A DNA stretch of 64,000 bases. It comes from Ziziphus jujuba. Its lineage: Eukaryota > Streptophyta > Magnoliopsida > Rosales > Rhamnaceae. A program made the translations under genes and the position numbers. This document shows, in pieces, positions 1-10,154 of the stretch (positions are counted from its first letter, which is position 1; each line of letters starts with the position of its first letter). The notes below the pieces were generated by a model. It was not told the origin of the DNA. It ran no database searches and saw only the letters and a list, made by a program, of their open reading frames with translations. The DNA is taken from NCBI RefSeq assembly GCF_031755915.1, contig NC_083387.1, positions 13,785,001 to 13,849,000 on the forward strand, read 5' to 3'.

Positions 1-877
1 TTTATTTTTTTAAATGCTGGAACCATGACTCAATAAATTGAGTTATGATGAATTCAACTTCTTCATGATTTTGTGGAACATGAGAAGTAGTCATTTTTCC
101 TAACATTTGAATCCAATCCAAGGACACCATAACTTATTTCATTGTAGGTCATTTCCCTTCCATTCAAATTCATACTTCTCTCGGCAAGATTAGCGACCAC
201 CAATGTACAATGATTTGTACAAATCAAAGTCTATGACTTCGAAAAATATAATTTGTTCCTACAAAATTTATATTATATATAAATTAACTAAAAGTTTAGA
301 AATGCCAATCAAAAACTTAAAATGAGGTCTATATAAGTTTATGGAATTTTTTCATAATTTCGTAAACTCAACTTCAAAATTATGTTGACACAGAATCAGT
401 TAAATTAAAAAAAAAAAAAAAACCCAATTAGTAAATGATCTCTCTCCTTGTAAGTGCTTGGACACCAATTAGTAAAAAAAAACCCAAACCGCACTTTCCT
501 TGTAATTGCTTGGACACCAACTAGTAAATGATCTCTCTCTATCCAAAATGAATGCTTCAGTTAATCACCCTGCAGCTCCTTCTCTTTCACTTGCTCCTCA
601 AATACCTAATAATCCTCCATCGCTCTACTTTATCGTTTTTTATTATTTATTTATTTATTTATTTTCGAGAAGCTGGGGAAGGGGATTTTAGATTATGTCT
701 TGAATTAAGATTTGGGGGGTAATTACCAACAATTGAACTGCTCCAAGGGATTCTACTTATCATTTTTTTCACTTTTATTGTCTTCAATCAATTTTCGTCA
801 ATTGCAAGAAAAAATGATTTATACGTATTTTTTGATATAAAAAAAGATATATATATATATATATATATATGGAAATT
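1..877. other. Left-edge intergenic stretch, no clear gene
   Basis: No gene could be supported. On the - strand about 43 codons stay open from roughly 133 down to the window edge, beginning MVSLDWIQMLGKM; this could be a terminal exon cut by the edge but matches no family I recognise. The rest is AT-rich, with poly-A tracts near 407-422 and a (TA)n run at 847-870. A short reading frame at 506-691 ends in a TTTA microsatellite and looks random. Confidence 0.4.
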
Positions 878-1023
878 CTATAGTGAGGATGGTCCGCATG
901 AAGACCGCAGTATTAGTGACGGTTTTTTATAGTATTAACAACGGTTTCTTAGAAAATCGTCACCAATACTATGAAAAACTGTCACCAATACTGTGGTCTG
1001 CATGAGGACCGTTCGTGCCATAG
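878..1023. repeat. Foldback (MITE-like) palindrome
   Basis: Two arms of nearly 60 bp (878-936 and 967-1023) are imperfect reverse complements around a spacer of about 30 bp. The left arm carries GGTCCGCATGAAGACC and the right arm GGTCTGCATGAGGACC in matching inverted positions; both carry CAGTATT(A/G)GTGAC or its complement. Ends read CTATAG and CCATAG. It lies directly after a (TA)n tract. The structure suggests a non-autonomous DNA-transposon derivative. No transposase is present and I did not establish a clear target duplication. Confidence 0.75.
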
Positions 1024-1166
1024 ACGGACTGTATATATAGTTGTTTTCACATATGTAACAAAGTCTGATGGCAATGCATTTAAGCGCAATTATATGTAAT
1101 TATTATTGATAAATTACATGTGGTTATGAAAATTTTGTTAAAATTTGGATATTCAGATGTGATAAT

Positions 1167-1614
1167 TGTTGGGAAAATATAGTATTTTAATATCATATTA
1201 AATGGCGAATGGAATTTGTAATGGTATTGATTTTTCTAAGGCTAGACAAATTGGGTTAATGGCAGATTAATTTGACTGTAATGAATTAATGATACATTAA
1301 TTGATCGTTATGAAGAATTAATTGAGTAACTATTTTTTAATTTAATTGATTGTTATGAAATTAATGAAAACGTTATGAAATTAATTGAGATGTTACAGAA
1401 TTAATTGTCAGAATTAAATAGCTAATTGAATACCTTTGCATGAATGAGCCTGTAAATTAACATCCATTCTTCATTTCTTGTAAGTGGAATTTTGATAGAA
1501 GCTCTCGGGCTTCTTTTTAATTTCTTTGTCTAAAAACTCTTAGTGGTTATAAGTTTCAGTGTAATAGAGGAAAAACAATTTCAAATTCGTTGAGAAAAGC
1601 TTAAAGGTGCAACA
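1167..1614 (+). repeat. 5' LTR of the gutted copia element
   Basis: It aligns over its full length with 3613-4082. Shared landmarks are the TTAATTGATTGTTATG-type internal repeats, GAATACC(T/C)TTGCATGAATG, and an end of AAAGGTG(C/T)AACA. It ends in CA and starts TG, as expected for an LTR. Confidence 0.8.
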
Positions 1615-1782
1615 TTCTAAGGGCTTGTTTGATTTATGGAATAAACATAGGCATAGAATTTCTATAGTGATAGATATGCTTTCATTTAAAAGAATAGCAG
1701 TTCCTTATTAAAACCTTAAAATTTCTATTCTTATGTTTTAATTTGGATAAATTTTAAAATATCCTTATCATATTTAAATTTA

Positions 1783-1986
1783 AATTGATTATCGCATACT
1801 AAAAATATGTAAATAAATATAAAATTTAATTTTTTATTAATTTTTGCCAAATTTGAATTTTTGTGAATTTGATATAGAAAGCTAAATTCATTATCGCATA
1901 CTAAAAATATATAAATAAATATAAAATTTAATTTTTTATTAATTTTTGCCAAATTTGAATTTTTGTGAATTTGATATAGAAAGCTA
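1783..1986. repeat. Two-copy 102-bp tandem repeat
   Basis: A unit containing TTATCGCATACTAAAAATAT occurs at about 1789 and again at 1891, an exact 102-bp spacing. The copies are nearly identical. Because 102 is a multiple of 3, the - strand shows an open frame (1952 down to 1731) with a 34-residue repeat; the composition (Lys/Asn/Ile/Phe) is that of translated AT-rich DNA and I do not call it a gene. The repeat sits inside the gutted copia element, just after GGGCTTGTTTGATT (about 1620), which resembles the start of some plant MITEs. Confidence 0.85.
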
Positions 1987-3612
1987 ATGTGTGTTTTAGA
2001 TTATATGAGAGAATTCTTTTTGATAAGGTTTGGATTAAAGAGTTTCTGGACAGACAACAGGAGTAAAATACATTGAAAGATGAATAAGCTGCTTAATTTT
2101 CTTTAATGATTGACCCTTGTTTAGTATATGAGCAATAACATGGGATTGCTATGAGAAAGTGAATATTAGGTAATATCCTCATAATGGAACCATGAAGCAG
2201 ACTATAATTAATTTGAAGAAAAATTATGAAAGTTTGTTTTGGAAGACATGGGAGGCTAATGAGAAAAAATGAATTTTATTTTGTATATTTGCTTTAAAAG
2301 CCCATGCTATGTGTGTAAGTTGTTCAAGAATTGTTGGAATTTATATAATTCATCTAGCACCTTTTTGGTGATTGTTGTTATGTGCATTTGCTAAAAGCAA
2401 ATATATGTAAGAAATGGTGGATGTAAAAGTGATGCAGGGATGAAGCGATTTGATTGGAAATTACTTTTTAAGGTACACTAAAGTAAAGGAAAAGAACTTC
2501 ATGGAGAGGAGGATAACCTTCCTAGAAATGCTTGTGAATATGGAAATATCTAATGGTTGTACCTACACCGTAAAAGGTGAAATATTAGGGTTTTTTTAAC
2601 CATTGATTGTATTATTATTAGATATGCACAAAATAGTAGTATTTATTGGTTTCTTATGTATCTGTTTAAAATCCCAAAAATACAGAAAAACACAATAAAG
2701 ATGAAAGAATATCTCAAATGGAATATTTTAGGTGATTGGAAGCCTAATGTAATTGTTGAATTGTACAAAATCAGACATAATCTATAAAGTTAGCAAACTG
2801 AGTAGATGATGAGAATCACTAGAAAGGAAAAGTAAGTTCAATCCATAATCAGTTCATTATTTGGATAGACATAGTGAAGAGGCTGAATGACAATGAATTT
2901 CAACTAGAGTTGTTTTTGTTAACTGTGTAAACTCTAAATATAACATTGCATATCTACTGAAAGAGTTGGAAAGAGATTAGTTGAAAATATCATCGAGAGG
3001 AATGGATTGAAGCCCTTGAAATTAACAATTGATACAATGGATACGTATCCAACCTAGTTGATTGGAGATCCTAAAGTTTAGGCTTAATGGGACAACTAAT
3101 TGTAAGGATTGACTTAGATTACTATGAGATGTTCATTGCTATGATGAAACAATGATATTCATTGGGAAAGGATAAGCTATATGTCTTTTATGATCCTTAT
3201 GCTTCGGGGGAAAATCCAAGCAAAGTAATGCGGATTATTTTTAAATAAGAAATCATCTATGTAAGAGTGAAATGAGGCTGGTTTAAAGAAGAATTGTGGG
3301 ACTCAATTCTTTAGAAACTCTTGCAGAACTAAAATATATTTATGGCCAAATCAAACATAATAATGAGAAAAGAAATGTGCCAGGAAGATTGCTGTGTGAG
3401 GTATATAATCATTTACACAAATTATAGAAAGTTCAAGGACATCACATCTATCTCTAGTCAATACAATAAATATATTCTCATAAGAAAAAGTTTAAAAGGT
3501 AACATTTACTTATTCTATGTAGGTCTCCACCGTATAACTCTATCACCAAAGTTAATATTTGTATTCCTAATTTTGTTTTGTGTCACTCTTTCAATTTCAT
3601 TCATATGGGGAT

Positions 3613-4082
3613 TGTTGAAAAAACATGGTATTTTAATACCATATTAAATGATAAATGAAATTTGTAATGGTATTGGCTTTTATATAAGGCTAGATAAATT
3701 GGATTAATGACAGATTAATTTGATGGTAATGAATTAATGGCAGATTAATTTGATTGTTATGGAGAATTAATTAAGTAACAGTTTTTGAATTTAATTAACC
3801 ATTATAAAATTAATTGAAATGTTTTAGAATCAATTGAAATGTTATGAAATTAATTTAGGCGTTATAGAATTAATTAGTAAAATTAAATAGCGAATTGAAT
3901 ACCCTTGCATGAATGGATCTATAAATTGACATTCATTCTTCGTTTTCATAAGTGGGATTTCAATAGAAGCTCTTGAGCTTTTCTTTTATGTATTTGTCTA
4001 GAAACTCTTAGTGACTATAGGTTTCCGTGTGACAAGGAAAAAATAATTTTAAGTTTACCGAGAGGAGCTCAAAGGTGTAACA
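3613..4082 (+). repeat. 3' LTR of the gutted copia element
   Basis: Partner of 1167-1614. It differs from it by many substitutions and small indels, so the insertion is old. It is preceded by the purine-rich ATGGGGAT, a plausible polypurine tract on the + strand. Confidence 0.8.
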
Positions 4083-5235
4083 TATGAAACTTCTATTAGC
4101 CCATTGTATCCTGAGATATAGAAGCATTTAGATATCGATGAGGGACAAATCTATCTTAAGGATACCATGTGGAACACAACCCCGAACTTAATCATAAATC
4201 CTTCATATTTCATGTTTGTAGGCTTAATATTTCTATAAATATATTATTTTTTATTGTATTTTATTTACTATTTATTTGTCCACATTGTATCTATGTAAGC
4301 TTTCTGTATTTTATTTAGACGCTTATTGAAATTTAGCTTTTTTGATTTTTGTAATTTATTTGATCTGAATGCCCCTATCTTTGCTATTATGTATATTATA
4401 TATTTTTATATAATTTTTTTAACAATAATTATATCTATTTTTCGGATAAAAGATATGTAAACAGTTATATTGAAGAGATATATTAAAAAAAAATTAATAC
4501 GTATAAAAATTACATCATATTATCGGTGTAATGACAAAAGCCCACATACGAAAATAAACTTAGACAACTTATAGACTTCAAAAAGTGGAACATATGAATT
4601 TTACAAAATAATTATTAAGTCTTCAATTACAAATAACTTAGTTGCAATATCATATTACCTATATAACTATTGAATGTAAAGTGTTTCCATATTTATAGAC
4701 GAATATGGTCACAAAGTTATACGCACTTTTTTCATTGGCTATACATTGAAATGTGTCCGCGTTTTTTATTTTTGTGGTGAATGATTGAAGTGTGTCCATT
4801 CGGCAATATTACTTAATATCAAAGGTATTGAGTTGGGCTGTTTGTGGAAGAGATTATAGGTTCCAATTGGGATAATTTTTACTTTTACTTTCTTAGAAAG
4901 GTTTTTGAGAAGTTATATTTTATTGGTTTTGGTTAACAACTCTAAAGCTTTTCCAAAAAACTGTTTAAAATCTCCAGAACGTGCTTTTGAGCTTTTAAAG
5001 TTCAGAAGCATCATTCTAGAAACCATGCCAAAAAAGGTTTTAGACTTATATTAAATTATAAGTTATAATATTGCTATTTAATTATTAATTACATTAGTGT
5101 TACAAATATCAAATTAATTATCAAGTGACACGTTTAAATGAGTTTAATTTAATTGGTGAACTATTTATATCCACACTTATTTAAGAGGTTGTGAGTTCAA
5201 GACATCAAAATAAATAAAAATTGTTGTAAATGATT

Positions 5236-5270
<35 letters not shown>

Positions 5271-6247
5271 ATGTGACATGAAAACTATGGCATGTTATTT
5301 TTTGATTATTTGAAATTTTTTAATAAAAATAAAACCTGTTATAAACCTACAAAGTAATGGCACATCATTTTGCCGTGTCACTTCTTAAACAACTTATGTA
5401 TATCTGACGAAATACCACAAGATTGAAGCACATATTAGTAGCTGTTGAGCAAAATACCTTTTACCTTTTACAGGGCATATATATGGTTAGCTACGTGTAC
5501 CTTCGTAGGCTTCCTCCTGATCTTGCTTTTCGTCAAAAACTGTCTTGGAAGGCACTCTTGAATGACCTTCTCTTCTCTCTCTCTCTCTCTCTCTCTCTCA
5601 CACGCGCACACACACAAACACACAATTTATCATGTGGCTTGCTTCAAATATGAATATATTTACTTGTTGATATGGCAACAATATACTTACTTGTTGATAT
5701 GGCAACATGATGAAGCAATTTAATTATGAAATATGATTACACTTTGAGCAAGCCAAAATTACAGTACTATTTATAATATATAAGTATATTTGATGGGATT
5801 GTCAAATACAACGTAATATTCCATTAACAGAGGTTTTGTACATATTCAATTTTATTCATTCAGAATATATTAGATATTTTAAAATTTGAACGCACAAATC
5901 TTTCTAAACTAAAGCAATTATCAATATGTGTTATATATATAATTTTCCAAAAGCATAATGTTTAAGGTATATGGCAAATATTATGTTCCATGGAGATAAT
6001 TTGGACAATACTATAGCAATATGATTTCGATTTGGTTTGTTGGTCCATGCAACCTAAGTGTCCCACTAAGAGAAAAAAAGTTTTTGCTTTGCTTAAGCAT
6101 CAAAAATTTCATATCCTACTAAAACAGAAAAAAGCAGTACTACTAATGGATATTGTTAGCAATCTCTTTCTCAATCCCCAAGCAACCACCATATTTAAGA
6201 GGAATATGACAGGTGCAGAGTGCTTTCAGGCCAATCTTTCCATTTGC
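4083..6247. other. Intergenic region upstream of the beta-xylosidase gene
   Basis: No gene was seen. It contains a (TA)n tract at about 5241-5268 and a (CT)n-(CA)n microsatellite at about 5568-5625. The 5.9-6.2 kb part is presumably the promoter of the downstream gene. Short reading frames at 5423-5653 and 6032-6286 lack recognisable domains. Confidence 0.5.
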
Positions 6248-6254
6248 TATAAAT
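6248..6254 (+). promoter_or_regulatory. Probable TATA box of the beta-xylosidase gene
   Basis: TATAAAT lies 91 bp before the chosen ATG at 6345. With initiation about 30 bp downstream this leaves a 5' leader of about 65 bases, a normal arrangement for a plant gene. Position and match are the only evidence. Confidence 0.55.
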
Positions 6255-6344
6255 GCACAAAAATACCTGCATTTTGTTATCTCTAAAAACCAAAAAAATA
6301 TAAGTACAAAAAGAGAAGCATATCTATTTTGTCTTTGCCAACAA

Positions 6345-9218
6345 ATGAAGTACCAAATTCTCTTATCTCTTTGCCTTTCGCTTTTTCTGGCAGTCCCTTC
6401 TGCGACTCAAAAATACGCATGTGACCCGACTCTCTCAGCAACATCTAAATTCGTCTTCTGCAACACTTCCTTATCTTACCCCGACAGAGCAAAGGATCTA
6501 GTTTCTCGTCTGACTCTCCGAGAGAAAGTGCAACAGCTAGTAAGTGGCTCCTCTGGCATTTCCCGGCTAGGTGTGCCTGCGTACGAATGGTGGTCCGAGG
6601 CCCTTCACGGGGTCTCAAACGTCGGTCCTGGTACTCGTTTCAATGCCACCGTGCCCGGTGCCACCAGTTTCCCAGCGGTCATCCTATCTGCTGCAACTTT
6701 CAATGAATCCTTGTGGTACAAGATGGGCCAGGTTGTGTCAACCGAGGCTAGAGCAATGTACAATACTGGTTTAGCCGGGTTGACGTATTGGAGTCCTAAT
6801 GTGAATGTGTTCCGAGACCCGAGATGGGGTCGGGGACAAGAAACGCCAGGGGAGGATCCTCTTGTTGTATCACAATATTCAGTGAATTATGTGAAGGGTC
6901 TACAAGAAATAGGTGATCAGGGAGGCAATGCTACTGCTGGTAGTAAGCTGAAGGTTTCAAGTTGTTGCAAGCACTATACCGCTTATGATCTTGATAATTG
7001 GAAAGGCGTCGATCGATTTCACTTCGATGCAAAGGTACTGCTTGTATCGCTTTTTATCATATTGGATAGGACCATTGGAGGACTAAAAATAATTTTGATT
7101 CTAAGAGTTTATGTTAAAATGTTGCAGGTGACAAAGCAGGACTTGGAAGATACATATCAGCCACCGTTTAAAAGCTGTGTATTGGAGGGACATGTCAGCA
7201 GTGTTATGTGTTCATATAACAGGGTCAATGGAATTCCAACTTGTGCTGACCCTGATCTACTCAAAGGGATTGTAAGAGACCAGTGGGGTCTAGATGGGTA
7301 ATTTTTTTTAAAATTTTTTTGTCTTTAAAATTTTGTATCTTTGCTTTTAACAAAACAAGATCCAAACTTCAAGAAAGAAAAAACATGACCGAAATTGATT
7401 TGATGTAATAGATTTGATTGTATTTTTGTCCTGCTGTCCATGAGCAGATACATTGTTTCCGACTGCGACTCCATAGAAGTATATTACAAATCCATAAATT
7501 ACACTGCAACACCAGAGGACGCGGTAGCCCTTGCTTTGAAAGCAGGTTTCTACAAGACAAGTTCTAATTAACCTCTTTATTTTATTTTTTTTAAGTGTCA
7601 AATTTCTAATGTTTCGAAACTTCTAAAATTGATCAAACATTTACATGTTGATATGCGTTTAATTATCACACAGGTTTAAACATGAACTGTGGGGTGTACC
7701 TTGGAAGATATACAGCAAATGCTGTTAAGTTGAAAAAAGTAGAAGAATCCGTTGTAGATCAAGCTTTGATATACAACTACATTGTCCTTTTGAGACTCGG
7801 CTTCTTCGATGGGAACCCCAAACTGCTTCCGTTGGGGAATCTTGGTCCTGCTGATGTATGCACCAATGATCACAGGACTTTAGCACTTGATGCTGCAAAG
7901 CAAGGGATAGTATTGCTATACAACAATGGAATTCTTCCTTTATCTCGAAATTCCACCCAAAACTTTGCTATTATAGGACCCAATGCCAATGCCACTACTG
8001 TTATGATAAGCAACTATGCTGGTATACCTTGTGGCTACACTAGCCCTTTACAAGGGCTTCAGAAGTATGTTCCTGCCATCAAATACGAGCCCGGTTGCAG
8101 CAATGTAAAGTGTGGCGATGAGAGCCTCATTGAGGCAGCAGCCAAGGTAGCAGCTGCATCCAATATTTCTGTTGTGGTGGTGGGGCTTGATCAGTCTATT
8201 GAAGCAGAAGGGCTGGACAGAGAGAACTTGACATTACCAGGGTTTCAGGAAAAGCTTGTGAGGCAAGTAACTAATGCTACCAATGGAAGAGTCATCCTGA
8301 TTGTTATGTCAGCTGGTCCTATTGACATTTCTTTTGCTCAAAATTTGAGTAAAATTGGAGGAATCTTGTGGGTAGGCTATCCAGGCCAAGACGGTGGAGA
8401 TGCAATAGCTCAGGTCATATTTGGAGACTACAATCCAGGTTTTTCACTCTGCTTTCATCTTTTTTAAAATTTAAGTAACAAAGTTTCAAATTTGTAATGT
8501 TTTGAGAATCATGTATTAATTTCCATACGTAATCTACTTGTTAGGTGGAAGAAGCCCTTTTACATGGTATCCACAACAATACTCAGATCAAGTGCCAATG
8601 AGCGACATGAACATGAGAGCCAACACTAGCACGAACTTCCCTGGTAGAACCTATCGATTCTATACTGGAAAATCACTATACGAATTCGGTCATGGTCTTA
8701 GCTATTCAGTATTCACCAAGTTCATAAAATCAGCACCTCTCACAATAGTCATCAAAAAAATTTCCACTCCAAACACACATAATATTCTGTTTGCCAACTC
8801 CAACATCCAACAAAACCATGTATCCAAGGGACAAGCAATCGATATCTCAACCATAAACTGCCAAAACTTAACGTTTGACATTGTTATTGGCGTAAGGAAC
8901 TGCGGATGGAGAGATGGATCCCATGTGGTGCTGGTGTTTTGGAAACCGCCAAGCTCAGCGGATGTAACTGGTGCTCCAATTATGCAGCTTGTCGGATTCG
9001 AGAAAACAGAGGTGACAAAAGGGAAAACAGGGTTCGTGACGGTGAAAGTTGATGTTTGCAAGAGACTAAGCCTTGTGGATAGTGAAGGGAAGAGGAAATT
9101 GGTCACTGGACAGCATTGTTTTCTGGTTGGTTCTCCAAGTGAGCGCCAAGTGAAGCACTATCTCAATGTGAGGCTTGCTAAGGATGGAAAAAGTGATGTT
9201 GGACAAGTATCATTATAA
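6345..9218 (+). CDS. Beta-xylosidase / alpha-L-arabinofuranosidase, GH3 family
   Basis: Predicted secreted glycoside hydrolase family 3 enzyme (plant BXL group) that trims xylose or arabinose from xylan and arabinan side chains in the wall. Exons: 6345-7034, 7128-7297, 7448-7545, 7674-8438, 8545-9218; all introns are GT-AG and phases join cleanly, giving 798 residues, a normal length. An N-terminal hydrophobic segment ([17 protein letters not shown]) is the signal peptide. Landmarks: [38 protein letters not shown] in the TIM barrel; the nucleophile Asp of YIVSDCDS at about residue 292; [11 protein letters not shown] at about 492-502 carrying the likely acid/base Glu; a C-terminal fibronectin-III-like part after GRTYRFYTG. 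The Met at 6345 was chosen over upstream in-frame Met codons because it starts the signal peptide. The usual LDLDCG motif reads LNMNCG here (residues 321-326). Closest in wording to the BXL3/BXL4 type, but the subgroup is not certain. Confidence 0.93.
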
Positions 9219-9569
9219 GTTCACCAGCAGCATTAGTAATGCTAATTTGCTATCGGAAGAGTCATAAGTAGTAATAGACATAGTTTGTGTTTGGAAGGCT
9301 CTCTATATTTATTATGTCAAGGCTAAAATATGATAAAGTATGTAATTTTTATAGCTATCTGTTATGCAGTGTGGTTGTTATTGTTACTATTATAAGATAT
9401 ATGCATATGTACTGTTGTATGGTATAGTCATTTATAGTAAGATTACCTAAAAGCTTCAACCACCCTCCAAACATTTCATTCTTGCTCACTTCTTTTGTGC
9501 GACCAATTCAATATCACACTCACTGTGTTAAGATTTTGAACATGGGGAGGATTTAAAGCTTTCTATTCT
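9219..9569 (+). other. Beta-xylosidase 3' UTR and short spacer
   Basis: AT-rich sequence after the stop codon, presumably the 3' untranslated region to about 9430, followed by roughly 140 bp before the next gene. No other feature was seen. The spacing to the EPF-like gene is tight for a plant genome. Confidence 0.5.
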
Positions 9570-10154
9570 ATGGAGGTAGAGAAAAAGGAGGTCCAAACTT
9601 ATATCTTCTTACTTATCCTGCTTCAACTCCTTTGGCTTTCTCTTTAGGTAAACTAAGTTTCAGGTCTTTTCTTTTTGCCTGATTTACTAGACCTGATAAT
9701 TTGCCTCAAGAAATGCAACAAGAAGCAAAAGCAAGAAAAGTAGTATCAGTGATAACCACGCTCATTCATGGTCGCACAATTCAGTCCATAGCAAGATCTC
9801 CATCACCTTCACCTGTGAGTTTCTGTTCCATCTTTATTACATTCTGAGCCTTATAAAGCAAATGGGAAATATCACAAATTATTTAATAATAATAATAATA
9901 AAATTAAAAAATTGTATAAACTTCTTTTCTAGGCCATTGGGATCGCAATGACAGACGACCCAGAGCCATTTAAAGGAATAGCTGGAAAATCTATCAGAGG
10001 GTCATTTCCAACTACATGCAAGTCAAAATGCAATCTCTGTGAGCCTTGCATCCCTGTTGAAGTATCAGTTCGATCAAATGGAATGGCATTGGAAGAGAAT
10101 TACTATCTACAGGTGTGGAAATGCATCTGTGGTGGTAATATATTTTCGCCTTAG
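9570..10154 (+). CDS. EPIDERMAL PATTERNING FACTOR-like secreted peptide (first exon unresolved)
   Basis: Two exons are well supported: 9691-9814 and 9933-10154 (GT-AG intron, phase 0). The last exon encodes the cysteine-rich EPFL domain: Cys-x3-Cys-x2-Cys-x2-Cys (TCKSKCNLCEPC), a short loop, then YYLQVWKCICGGNIFSP and stop. The G-S-F-P-T-T-C lead-in and the WKC.CG....P ending are typical of EPF/EPFL ligands, which are apoplastic peptides sensed by ERECTA-family receptor kinases and TMM to control stomatal spacing and organ growth. A first exon with a signal peptide is expected. The only candidate is 9570-9647 (hydrophobic YIFLLILLQLLWLSL), but it reads TAG as its last codon, directly before the GTAAAC donor, and its phase does not match exon 2. 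Either the real first exon is elsewhere or this copy is damaged. The EPFL subgroup cannot be assigned. Confidence 0.72.

Larger units (their letters stand above)
1167..4082 (+). mobile_element. Gutted Ty1/copia-type LTR element
   Basis: Two long direct repeats, 1167-1614 and 3613-4082, begin TGTT and end AACA. The second is preceded by a polypurine-like TCATATGGGGAT, as in the other copia elements here. Only about 2 kb lies between them. It holds no intact gene, but 2605-2650 matches part of the integrase/reverse-transcriptase linker of the copia element at 39612-39660 (DCI..YAQNSS). The stretch 3040-3115 matches the 3' non-coding region of the elements at 41470-41525 and, inverted, 30010-30080. 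Flanking 5-mers (ATAAT and TATGA) do not match, so one end may be rearranged or the LTRs come from two insertions. Confidence 0.8.

Noticed and set aside
1731..1952. 73-codon - strand frame with an internal 34-residue repeat
   Set aside because: The repeat is the translated 102-bp DNA duplication, and the residue mix is that of AT-rich DNA; no domain or promoter is seen.
3342..3647. 101-codon + strand frame with hydrophobic tail
   Set aside because: It lies in the internal remnant of the gutted copia element and runs into the 3' LTR; no known domain and no supporting signals.
8702..9106. 134-codon - strand frame
   Set aside because: It is the antisense shadow of the last beta-xylosidase exon, whose + strand reading is clearly the gene.
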